A DNA stretch of 7,981 nucleotides, taken from positions 1-7,981 of the forward strand of contig DAOVRZ010000159.1 in the NCBI GenBank assembly GCA_030627905.1. The letters are read 5' to 3'. This DNA is from JAGMES01 sp023128035. GTDB lineage: Bacteria > Bacillota > Halanaerobiia > DY22613. This document shows, in pieces, positions 1 to 6,036 of this stretch. Position 1 is the first letter of the stretch; each line of letters opens with the position of its first letter. Position numbers and translations under genes: made by a program. The notes beneath the pieces were generated by a model, which worked only from the letters and a program-made list of their open reading frames with translations, had not been told where the DNA came from and did no database searches.

Positions 1-1
1 G

Positions 2-73
2 TGTCAGCACATAGATGCATGGTATAGTCATTTAAAAAGTAACTTGGATCTAAATAAAATTATATTTGGTTAG
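2..73 (+). pseudogene. possible C-terminal tail of a gene cut by the window edge
   Basis: One plus-strand frame is open from the left edge to a TAG at 71-73 and encodes 23 residues, including HIDAWYSHLKSNLDLN. The composition looks like the helical end of a real protein, and the HID-W-S-LK pattern loosely recalls the C-terminal part of DDE transposases, but this is too short to assign. The other two plus frames close within about 30 bases. It could equally be a chance open frame. Confidence 0.2.
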
Positions 74-115
74 CCTATAGATTTTAAAAAAATTTCAATC
101 ACATAGGTCTTTTTG

Positions 116-181
116 TCATGCCCATTTTTCTGTTTTTTTATCTTTCTTCAGATGTTCATAAGAAATCATTGCAATTCCCAG
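116..181 (-). pseudogene. short coding-like remnant
   Basis: A minus-strand frame between two stops encodes 21 residues ending in SYEHLKKDKKTEKWA. It looks protein-like (charged, helical, ending in Trp-Ala), but no Shine-Dalgarno sequence precedes its only internal ATG. Together with the fragments at 268-402 and 398-472 on the same strand it suggests a decayed minus-strand gene region downstream of the exporter. The family is not recognised. Confidence 0.2.
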
Positions 182-267
182 TTAAATTATTACAAATCAC
201 TTGCAAACTCATTATTTATTCCGAGAGACTATTTACCATAAAAAGAGTTGTACGTATATAAAGAGGA

Positions 268-402
268 TTATCGACGAGAAGTATTAAAGGGAAAGCTACC
301 CATATCTACAATAGCCATGTTCTACTGTCCACCCTTGATATAAGGAGGCTGTATAAAGTCCCCCTCCTCTATGTAAGTCAGGATGTCTACGCTCAAGTTA
401 CC
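268..402 (-). pseudogene. remnant of a decayed coding region, frame interrupted by an internal stop
   Basis: Read on the minus strand from 402, one frame gives 26 residues including VDILTYIEEGDFIQPPYIKG, then TAG at 322-324, then continues in the same frame for 17 residues (NMAIVDMGSFPFNTSRR) to TAA at 268-270. The stretch is richer in G and C than its surroundings and reads like folded-protein sequence rather than random AT-rich spacer. It overlaps, in another frame, the end of the fragment at 398-472, which would fit one gene broken by a frameshift and a nonsense change. The family is not recognised. Confidence 0.3.
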
Positions 403-472
403 TCAAAACTTCAATGCGAATCAACCTACTTTTAGGTGCAATCTCCCAATCATCTTCTATACTAACTCCAGA
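398..472 (-). pseudogene. remnant of a decayed coding region
   Basis: A minus-strand frame encodes 24 residues (SGVSIEDDWEIAPKSRLIRI and four more) ending at TAA 398-400. It reads like the C-terminal end of a real protein but has no start codon or ribosome binding site and begins right after a stop. It lies only 12 bases beyond the exporter stop codon, so the biosynthetic operon seems to run straight into broken foreign sequence. No intrinsic terminator (GC stem plus T-run) was found between the exporter and this fragment. Confidence 0.3.
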
Positions 473-483
473 TCAGAGATCAC

Positions 484-1755
484 TTAACTTTGCAACGACT
501 CAATTGAATCTTTTCTACCGTTCGCAAGCGAAATAAAAAATAAAATTGAAATAATTGCTCCTAAAGTTTCGAATAGTCCTCCAGCTGAAATAATAATTCG
601 AATATCAACTATTCCTTCTAATAAACCAGTAATCAACATTCCTAATAATAATGCAGATTCAGATGCAATATATTGGAAGCTAAAAACTCGTCCTCTTAAA
701 TCCTTATGAACTAATTTTTGTAGAACAGAAACGCTAGGTACAATAAACAAAACGTTTCCAAAACCACTAACAAAAAATAAAAGACCAGCCATAGGAAAAT
801 ATTTAGTCAATCCTAATAATGCCATAGATAATCCCATCATCAAAAAACCTGTATTGAAAAGAACAACTGGTTTAAATCGGCGACTTAAGAATACCATGCA
901 GAATGATGCAATTAAGGAACCAAGCCCCTGAATAGTTAGTAAAAAGCCATACCCTTTCGAGCCAACTTTTAAAATCTGATTGGCAAATACAATACTTAGC
1001 ACATTGACTGCTCCAGCTCCAAAACTAAGTAAAAAGAACATAAGGATAATAGCTACAATCTCTTTTTCTTTTCTCAGATATTTAATACAATAACTAATAT
1101 CGTTGAAGAATCTTTTGAAAGCACTTTTTAAATTTTCATAAAGTGAGCTGTTTCTAACATAACTATCTTGAATTTGAGGATTAAATTGTCCTTTAATAAA
1201 CAGCAATAGTATAGCTGAAATTAAATATGTAATAAGATCAATAATAAAAGCAATTTCATAACCACCTACTGCTACAATAATACCCCCAAGTGCTCCTCCA
1301 CATATCAACATCAAATTTCCAGTAGTAGAAGTTAGTGAATTTGCAATCACTAATTCATCTTTATCAACCAAATCTGGAATTATCGAAGACTCAGAGGAAT
1401 TAAAAAAACTATTAAGTATTGAGATGCTGACTCCTACCAAGTAAATAATGAAATTTCCACGAAAGAAAATAAATATAAGAAGTATAAAACTTCTAAGTAA
1501 ATCAGAAAATATCATAATCTTTTTACGATTCAGACGATCCACGAATACTCCAACTATAGGAGCCATTAAAAGTAATGCAACTGTTTGTACAGATCTAAGT
1601 TTAGCAATACCAATGCCAGATTGCGTAAGATCATACATTAAAGCTGTAATAGCAACATAGTATGTCCAACTTCCCAAAACAGAAATAATCTGAGCAAACC
1701 ATACTAAAAGAAAATTTCTGTTAGTCAAGACTTTTTTAATATCAGAGTTTGACAT
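484..1755 (-). CDS. MFS transporter, drug-efflux (DHA3/MefA-like) type, probable exporter of the modified peptide
   Basis: A 423-aa integral membrane protein, the usual size for a 12-helix major facilitator. Near the N-terminus, NRNFLLVWFAQIISVLGSW (residues 12-30) is typical of macrolide-efflux-like MFS pumps. The loop 2-3 motif A is clear as GVFVDRLNRKK (69-79), followed by many hydrophobic segments to the end. The frame is open further upstream, but ATG 1755 is chosen because GGGG precedes it at good spacing and because it lies one base after the methyltransferase stop (TGA 1757-1759), a translational-coupling layout. It is the last gene of the peptide operon, and the only transporter there, so its likely job is exporting the product and perhaps giving self-protection. 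Drug efflux unrelated to the cluster is the alternative. The family call is firm; the substrate is inferred. Confidence 0.9.
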   Translation of the reverse strand: MSNSDIKKVLTNRNFLLVWFAQIISVLGSWTYYVAITALMYDLTQSGIGIAKLRSVQTVALLLMAPIVGVFVDRLNRKKIMIFSDLLRSFILLIFIFFRGNFIIYLVGVSISILNSFFNSSESSIIPDLVDKDELVIANSLTSTTGNLMLICGGALGGIIVAVGGYEIAFIIDLITYLISAILLLFIKGQFNPQIQDSYVRNSSLYENLKSAFKRFFNDISYCIKYLRKEKEIVAIILMFFLLSFGAGAVNVLSIVFANQILKVGSKGYGFLLTIQGLGSLIASFCMVFLSRRFKPVVLFNTGFLMMGLSMALLGLTKYFPMAGLLFFVSGFGNVLFIVPSVSVLQKLVHKDLRGRVFSFQYIASESALLLGMLITGLLEGIVDIRIIISAGGLFETLGAIISILFFISLANGRKDSIESLQS

Positions 1756-1756
1756 T

Positions 1757-2491
1757 TCATGCCCCTTTCCGTGCAGTAATAATAATACGTGGAGATGATT
1801 TATACCAATATGGTTCGAGAGAATAACTTCCAAAAACCTCTTCAATAATAAATCCTGCTTCGTTAAACATTTCAACAAGTTCCGCTAATGTATAATATCT
1901 AGCTACCAAGCCAACTGAATAATCTTCCCTATTCTTATCCTTAAACAAATAATGCGTTTTAGTAGTGATAATATTTGACATTGAATCTATAGAAAATTCT
2001 TGCAGTTCTCTATGTCCTTCTCTCTCTATCCAATTATTTGTTCCTATTAAATCATACATAATACTAAAATTTCGATTATCTATAACCAATTTACCACCTT
2101 TTTTTAAATGCTTTGCTACATTATTTAAAATTGTTTTTGCCTCTTTAGTATCCGTAAAAACAAAACTACCATAAATAAAAGTAACCAAATCAAATTCCGA
2201 AAAAATATTCAGGTTTCTAATATCGCCATATATTAAATTAATATTACTGTTAATATTTTTAGATGCAAATTGAATCATAACTTTAGAACCATCCATAGCG
2301 GTTACCTTTTTCCCTTTAGAAGAAAAATATTGTGCATGCAAACCTGCACCGCAACATAAATCTAAAATTTTTCCATTTTCTTTTACACCCTTTAATATAT
2401 AATCAAGAAATATTTCTTCTTCCTTAAACATAGATTTTCGTATTTGAAAATAATTCTCACAAGTAAAATAATCTTCCCAGAGATTTTTCAT
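1757..2491 (-). CDS. class I SAM-dependent methyltransferase, putative tailoring enzyme
   Basis: A 244-aa Rossmann-fold methyltransferase. SAM motif I is ILDLCCGAG (residues 42-50), the acidic residue ending strand 2 is D67 in VTAMDGS, GDIR lies at 89-92, and a motif-IV-like strand FDLVTFIYGSF at 100-110. After KGGKLVIDNRN comes a C-terminal beta-rich part ending EPYWYKSSPRIIITARKG, as in small-molecule and peptide methyltransferases of this fold. ATG 2491 is chosen over the upstream ATG 2512 because GGGAGG sits 7 bases before it, while 2512 lies inside the preceding gene and lacks a binding site. Only 13 bases separate it from the radical SAM gene, and it is followed one base later by the exporter. 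The target (peptide N, side chain or C-terminus) cannot be read from the sequence. Confidence 0.88.
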   Translation of the reverse strand: MKNLWEDYFTCENYFQIRKSMFKEEEIFLDYILKGVKENGKILDLCCGAGLHAQYFSSKGKKVTAMDGSKVMIQFASKNINSNINLIYGDIRNLNIFSEFDLVTFIYGSFVFTDTKEAKTILNNVAKHLKKGGKLVIDNRNFSIMYDLIGTNNWIEREGHRELQEFSIDSMSNIITTKTHYLFKDKNREDYSVGLVARYYTLAELVEMFNEAGFIIEEVFGSYSLEPYWYKSSPRIIITARKGA

Positions 2492-2504
2492 TATAATTCC
2501 TCCC

Positions 2505-4532
2505 CTACACAATACTGATCAAATCACAGTAATATAGCTCATTAATAAATCCAACTAATTCATCTCTTGCATCATTTAGAGAGATTCCAAATTCATTAGC
2601 CAATTTTACAGATAAATTTTCTATCGATACAGGATGAGTTAATTCTTCTATGATTCTTTGAGTTTCTATAGTAAATTCTAGATAATTACCTAACTTCAAA
2701 TCAAATAATAACAACTTATCACCATCAATACTAGATTTAAAAAAAACGAAATCTTTTAATTTGATTAATTCATCAGTTTTTAAAAGTCTATCAGTTTTTT
2801 GCGAGTCACTACTAAAACCCTTTATCTCAGAAGTTGAATATTTACTTAGATAGATATACCATAAATCTCTATGAAATAATCTCAAAAAGTCATCATAGTA
2901 TGAAGTAACTGAATATCCATGTTTTTCATTGTATTGATCTATTTGATCAATTTCTTCTTTACAGATTCCTGAATTACATTCATAATCTAAATCTAATCTT
3001 ATATCACCATGCAATTTAAGTCTGGATATGTTATATAACTTAGGATTTAAGCTAATTGAAGAAAATCTATTAAGGCTAAATCGTGCTAACCCTACAGAAT
3101 GAAAAAAGTCAGCATTTTTTTCCAAAAATCTCTTCGTAATTTCAAATTCCTTTTGTGTTTCTGTAGGAAACCCAAAAATTCCAAATAAATGATTCCATAT
3201 ACCAGTCTTTGCACTGAGAGATAAGATTTTTTGAATATCCTCTATTTTGGTACCTTTGTTCATAAGATTTAGTACTCGTTGACAACCAGATTCTAGTCCG
3301 AAAAAAATAACTCTCAACCCAGATTTATACGCCTTTGTAAATAATTCTTCATCCATAAAAGAATGTTCAAAACGTAAATCACAACTCCAGAAAATTGTAA
3401 AAGGTAATATATCTAGCTGATCACTTAAATTTTTAAAAATTTTAGGTGGTATACACTCATCAACAAAGCTAAAAAATTTAACACTATATTTCTCATTAAG
3501 AACCCTGATATCTTGTAAGATATCTTCAATTTTTCGAAATCTGAAATTAGAATTGTAAATGTAGGAATGATCACAAAACGCGCATTGATTCCAATAACAT
3601 CCCCTACTTGTCAATAAAGGTAAAGAAATCTCAGGTGAAAAATACTTTTCCAATGGAAGCCCTTCAAAATCTGGAGTTGGAATTTCATCAATATTTAAAC
3701 CTGATTGAGTAAAAGTATAGTGAACTTCATCATCAGAATAATATATTAAATTAGGAACAATGTCCAACTTAGATTTAGATTCCAATGCTTTACATAAAGA
3801 ATACAATGGATATTCACCTTCAAATAAAATTGCATAATCAATAATTTTAAAAAACTCTTTATTTTTGATAAGTGCATCTTTCAGACGAGTAATAATTGGT
3901 CCACCTACACAAACTGATATATGATTAAATTTTTCTTTAACCATTTTTGCTAAAATAAGACCAGGAACCAGTTGTTCTTGACCAATAATAGAAATCCCTA
4001 CTAAATTAATATCTGAAAATAATTGTTCATTATAGAGGATTTCAGAATAAAAATCATAAAATAAATTGTTCTGATAAAAATCTACTACTTTAAAAAGTTC
4101 CTTTGCGTTATTTATTTTTTTTCCTTGATCATAGTTTCCAAAGGTTATTTCTTGTGGTGAATATACCAATGAAATTAATTTTAAAAGATACTTAGGTATA
4201 TCTAAAGATAATCCATATTCATATGGTTTCTCAGAGAAAAATTTTTCTTTACTTCTTAAATTTTTTATCCAATACTCACTGTTAGTTATTAAAACATCTT
4301 TTAACATTTGAAGAATTTCATATTCTTCCTTATCAGTAACAGATTTATTTTTTAGCTTTTCATAAAGTTCTGAAATGATATCTGCCTTACTTAACCAATA
4401 ATAAAACTCTAAATTTAAATCTTTTTGAACAACAGTAATCTTCTTTTCTCTCAAATATGCAGTTAATGAAGGCAAACTCAAATATGGTTGTGTAGGTATC
4501 CATGCTGGTGGAAATAGTAATAAGTTTTTCAT
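2505..4532 (-). CDS. cobalamin-binding-type radical SAM protein with C-terminal PqqD-like domain, RiPP maturase
   Basis: A 675-aa enzyme with three visible parts. First, a B12-binding-like Rossmann region: the start LLLFPPAWIPTQPYLSLPSL (residues 4-23), then LREKKITVVQKDLNLEF, then INLVGISIIGQEQ to VCVGGPIITR (176-216). It has no DXHXXG motif, as is common in B12-dependent radical SAM enzymes. Second, a radical SAM core with cluster cysteines C312, C317 and C320 in RGCYWNQCAFCDH, giving CX4CX2C instead of CX3CX2C. Typical later core motifs follow: FVDE (356-359), FGLESGCQRVLNLMNKGT (411-428) and GIFGFPTETQKEFE (451-464). Third, residues about 597-673 look like a PqqD/RRE peptide-recognition domain (LLLFDLKLGNYLEF, then TIETQRIIEEL, an LANEFG helix and FINELYYCDLI). 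The PqqD-like tail and the tiny upstream gene argue for action on a ribosomal peptide; family knowledge suggests C-methylation or crosslinking. GGGGA precedes ATG 4532. Confidence 0.9.
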   Translation of the reverse strand: MKNLLLFPPAWIPTQPYLSLPSLTAYLREKKITVVQKDLNLEFYYWLSKADIISELYEKLKNKSVTDKEEYEILQMLKDVLITNSEYWIKNLRSKEKFFSEKPYEYGLSLDIPKYLLKLISLVYSPQEITFGNYDQGKKINNAKELFKVVDFYQNNLFYDFYSEILYNEQLFSDINLVGISIIGQEQLVPGLILAKMVKEKFNHISVCVGGPIITRLKDALIKNKEFFKIIDYAILFEGEYPLYSLCKALESKSKLDIVPNLIYYSDDEVHYTFTQSGLNIDEIPTPDFEGLPLEKYFSPEISLPLLTSRGCYWNQCAFCDHSYIYNSNFRFRKIEDILQDIRVLNEKYSVKFFSFVDECIPPKIFKNLSDQLDILPFTIFWSCDLRFEHSFMDEELFTKAYKSGLRVIFFGLESGCQRVLNLMNKGTKIEDIQKILSLSAKTGIWNHLFGIFGFPTETQKEFEITKRFLEKNADFFHSVGLARFSLNRFSSISLNPKLYNISRLKLHGDIRLDLDYECNSGICKEEIDQIDQYNEKHGYSVTSYYDDFLRLFHRDLWYIYLSKYSTSEIKGFSSDSQKTDRLLKTDELIKLKDFVFFKSSIDGDKLLLFDLKLGNYLEFTIETQRIIEELTHPVSIENLSVKLANEFGISLNDARDELVGFINELYYCDLISIV

Positions 4533-4550
4533 TTCTTCATCCCCAATTCT

Positions 4551-4578
4551 AAAACCCCCATCTTGTAATGGGGGTTTT
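4551..4578 (-). terminator. intercistronic hairpin, probable leaky terminator/attenuator after the precursor gene
   Basis: A perfect 11-bp inverted repeat (AAAACCCCCAT pairing with ATGGGGGTTTT, 6-base loop at 4562-4567) starts 2 bases after the precursor stop and ends 18 bases before the radical SAM start. In the minus direction the G-rich arm runs into TTTT, as in an intrinsic terminator. The T-run is short, which fits partial readthrough. This is a common layout in RiPP operons, where far more precursor than enzyme is needed. Confidence 0.8.
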
Positions 4579-4580
4579 TA

Positions 4581-4667
4581 TTATCTTGGTTTTTGATTAT
4601 TATTATTATCGTGTCTAGTGAAAAGTTGATCTTCTTTTTTGATTACACGTAAGATTTTTAAATTCAT
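4581..4667 (-). CDS. candidate RiPP precursor peptide, 28 aa, Asn-rich C-terminus
   Basis: A short gene from ATG 4667 to TAA 4581-4583. The ribosome binding site is exceptionally strong (AAAGGGGGG, 4 bases before ATG), and a consensus-like promoter lies about 40 bases upstream. Residues 1-16 (MNLKILRVIKKEDQLF) alternate hydrophobic and charged residues like a short leader. The last 12 residues read TRHDNNNNQKPR: a run of four Asn (all AAT) at positions 21-24 flanked by basic residues. It has no Cys, Trp, Ser, Gly or Tyr, so lanthionine, sactipeptide and azoline chemistry are excluded; Thr17, His19, Asp20, Asn, Gln, Lys, Pro and Arg remain as targets. It is the first gene of the operon with the PqqD-bearing radical SAM enzyme, methyltransferase and exporter. 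That the radical SAM enzyme modifies it is inferred. No known precursor family was recognised. Confidence 0.75.
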   Translation of the reverse strand: MNLKILRVIKKEDQLFTRHDNNNNQKPR

Positions 4668-4680
4668 AATTCCCCCCTTT
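4668..4680 (-). promoter_or_regulatory. very strong ribosome binding site of the precursor gene
   Basis: The minus strand reads AAAGGGGGGAATT directly before ATG 4667. The six-G run is much better than needed for average expression and is the main reason to accept this 28-codon frame as a gene. Confidence 0.8.
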
Positions 4681-4703
4681 CTTTTTTAAAAAAATGGATT
4701 TAA

Positions 4704-4724
4704 AGTGTAAATATATTATACACT
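4704..4724. promoter_or_regulatory. candidate operator overlapping the -10 box
   Basis: AGTGTA (4704-4709) and TACACT (4719-4724) form a 6-bp inverted repeat with a 9-base spacer that covers the -10 element and the predicted start site. A repressor bound here would block the promoter. The 172-aa XRE regulator encoded just upstream on the same strand is the obvious candidate, by inference only. Confidence 0.45.
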
Positions 4725-4743
4725 ATATTTACTACCCAGTCAA
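4715..4743 (-). promoter_or_regulatory. promoter of the precursor/radical SAM operon
   Basis: On the minus strand TTGACT (4738-4743) and TATAAT (4715-4720) are separated by exactly 17 bases, close to the ideal vegetative sigma-factor promoter. Transcription would start near 4708, leaving a leader of about 40 bases before the precursor ATG. Confidence 0.85.
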
Positions 4744-5011
4744 TAAGTTGAATTTTATGATATCATCAAGTAGCACAGCTTATTCTAATTAGTTTTGGTA
4801 TTATAAATGGCAACGTGAAAATTATGACTCTATGAATTAAAGTAGATTTTTAATTAGTAAATGATTAGTCTAACATAAACCATTTTATCGTTAAATTTAA
4901 TTTTCCTTCTCTTTTCTAAACTTATTATTCCTAAAAGTTACAAACAATAGTCAGGCAAATTCTAAAGATGGGTAATTAATATTCGATTTAAAACAATCAT
5001 TCAAATAATCT
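4744..5011. other. non-coding gap upstream of the peptide promoter
   Basis: AT-rich spacer dense in stops in all frames. A 10-bp perfect palindrome ATGATATCAT lies at 4757-4766, about 14 bases upstream of the -35 box, where an activator or second operator could sit. No convincing terminator follows the XRE gene that ends at 5012, so some readthrough into the peptide operon is possible. Confidence 0.4.
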
Positions 5012-5530
5012 TCATTCCTCAAACTTACTATAGATATATTCAATAATATTTTTATTAGTTTGCTCATCTATTCCTAAAACTTCTAAATAGTGTTTAATAT
5101 GATTTATATAGCGTGTAGCATGAGGAATTATCTTTTTTATAGAAATATTTAAGGTGGTTGAAATAGATTTTAACTGATCTAATGTTAAAGAACCTCTCCC
5201 TTGAAAAAAATCAACTAATTGTAAATAGTTAATCTCTGTTTTTTTAGCTAGATCAGCAATAGTATAATCTTTTTCGATAAGTAGTTTTTTAAGATATTCA
5301 CCAATCTCTTGTTGTTTTTGATAAAGATCATCTTCAAAAAGAAACGCCAAAGGGATTTGATAGAACTCTGCCAAATCGATTAAAGAAGAGAGAGAAGGAC
5401 AACGATCAGCACGCTCAATAGAACCAATCAGTGACATAGATTTATCAATAGCTTTTCCTACATCAGTTAGGGTTAACCTTTTTCTTTTACGAAGTTTACG
5501 TAATTTTTGACCAATAGAATAAAAATCCAC
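5012..5530 (-). CDS. XRE-family transcriptional regulator with a duplicated HTH, candidate regulator of the peptide operon
   Basis: A 172-aa cytoplasmic DNA-binding protein. The first domain (residues 6-68) is a typical Cro/C1 helix-turn-helix: IGQKLRKLRKRKRLTLTDVG, then SLIGSIERADRCPSLSSL and LAEFYQIPLAFLF. A second stretch (76-138) repeats this plan in weaker form (IGEYLKKLLIEKDYTIADLA, QLVDFFQGRGSLTLDQLKSI, LNISIKKII), so it looks like tandem HTH domains. The tail from about 140 is helical (IKHYLEVLGI). It is too short for a full Rgg protein and has no TPR domain. The start is GTG 5530, with GGAGG 7 bases upstream. It sits 345 bases upstream of the precursor gene on the same strand, which suggests but does not prove local control. 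Confidence 0.85.
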   Translation of the reverse strand: MDFYSIGQKLRKLRKRKRLTLTDVGKAIDKSMSLIGSIERADRCPSLSSLIDLAEFYQIPLAFLFEDDLYQKQQEIGEYLKKLLIEKDYTIADLAKKTEINYLQLVDFFQGRGSLTLDQLKSISTTLNISIKKIIPHATRYINHIKHYLEVLGIDEQTNKNIIEYIYSKFEE

Positions 5531-5730
5531 TTTTTAACCTCCAAAAAATTTTTATAATTACCGTTTATCATTTTTACTATAAAAAAATTCTTTTTGAGAA
5601 CAAAAAGAATAGTCTAAAAGAAAAATAATGTTCATAAATCAATTTAATAAAAACCAAATATATATTCTTATCTAAATTTTTAATGTATATTTTTTACATA
5701 ATGCTAAAAACTTTTAAAACTAAATATGAC
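5531..5730. other. non-coding gap between the XRE gene and the 92-aa gene
   Basis: Very AT-rich spacer holding the GGAGG ribosome binding site of the XRE gene (about 5537-5541), the AT-rich hairpin listed separately and no supported gene. Confidence 0.4.
5587..5610 (-). terminator. AT-rich hairpin with T-run upstream of the XRE gene, weak terminator or operator
   Basis: ATTCTTTTT (5587-5595) and AAAAAGAAT (5602-5610) form a 9-bp stem with a 6-base loop, followed on the minus strand by a run of T residues. This could end transcription coming from the 92-aa gene. The stem has only one G-C pair, so termination would be weak. A possible promoter for the XRE gene overlaps it (TTGTTC 5598-5603, TATAGT 5576-5581, 16-base spacer), so it may instead be an operator. 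Confidence 0.35.
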
Positions 5731-6009
5731 TTATAAGTTTAAATATCCAGTTATATAACCAATCAATAGTCCTTTCTGAGTTTGGGCTTTAACTCTTATA
5801 CTAATAAATCTATCTATTACCTTGAATAACTCAATTACGGCTTTAATTTTTTCATCATCTCCATGTATTATTATTTCATTTTCAGAAAACGCTAATATAT
5901 CCCCTGAATCCGTTGTAAGCACTACTTCCATATCTTCTTCAACATTAACATGACAAATGTTTTTAAAACTTTTGACTGTTCCATCTTTCAAAAGCACATG
6001 ATAGTTCAT
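5731..6009 (-). CDS. hypothetical protein, 92 aa, unrecognised
   Basis: A small soluble protein that I cannot assign. The N-terminal part looks like a beta-strand-rich barrel or PH-like fold (MNYHVLLKDGTVKSF, then VEEDMEVVLTTDSGDILAFS and NEIIIHGDD). A helix follows (DEKIKAVIELFKVIDRF), then IRVKAQTQKGLLIGYITGY. It has no signal peptide, metal motif or HTH. ATG 6009 is preferred over the in-frame GTG 6018, because AAGGTG lies 6 bases before the ATG while the GTG overlaps the binding site. It begins 27 bases after the end of the 69-aa HTH gene and is surely co-transcribed with it, so it may be an accessory or antirepressor-like partner; this is inference. Confidence 0.7.
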   Translation of the reverse strand: MNYHVLLKDGTVKSFKNICHVNVEEDMEVVLTTDSGDILAFSENEIIIHGDDEKIKAVIELFKVIDRFISIRVKAQTQKGLLIGYITGYLNL

Positions 6010-6036
6010 CTTTTTCACCTTCCTCTTTATTGAATA

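Larger units (their letters stand above)
1..483. other. gene-free left flank with decayed fragments
   Basis: No intact gene lies between the left edge and the end of the exporter. The stretch holds the short broken frames listed separately and one weak inverted repeat (AGGAGG at 343-348, CCTCCT at 363-368, 14-base loop). I see no promoter, tRNA or CRISPR repeat. Confidence 0.5.

Noticed and set aside
343..368. AGGAGG/CCTCCT inverted repeat as terminator of the biosynthetic operon
   Set aside because: The loop is 14 bases, no T-run follows on the minus strand, and it falls inside coding-like remnant sequence.
1448..1660. Plus-strand open frame of 70 codons inside the exporter gene
   Set aside because: It lies antisense to a well-supported MFS gene, has no Shine-Dalgarno sequence, and its low-complexity basic sequence is the mirror of hydrophobic codons.
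1756..1878. N-terminal extension of the exporter (41 extra residues)
   Set aside because: It overlaps the methyltransferase in another frame, has no binding site, and the MFS fold starts properly at ATG 1755.
1965..2174. Plus-strand open frame of 69 codons inside the methyltransferase gene
   Set aside because: It is antisense to a clear methyltransferase and lacks a ribosome binding site or recognisable domain.
5012..5530. Idea that the upstream regulator is an Rgg-type pheromone receptor controlling the radical SAM cluster, as in streptococci
   Set aside because: At 172 aa it lacks the long TPR-like C-terminal domain of Rgg proteins, and no SHP-type small hydrophobic peptide gene was seen next to it.
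5558..5635. 25-codon minus-strand frame upstream of the XRE gene
   Set aside because: No ribosome binding site precedes its ATG (AT-only sequence), it overlaps the AT-rich hairpin, and the product is a Phe/Lys-rich translation of poly-A/T.
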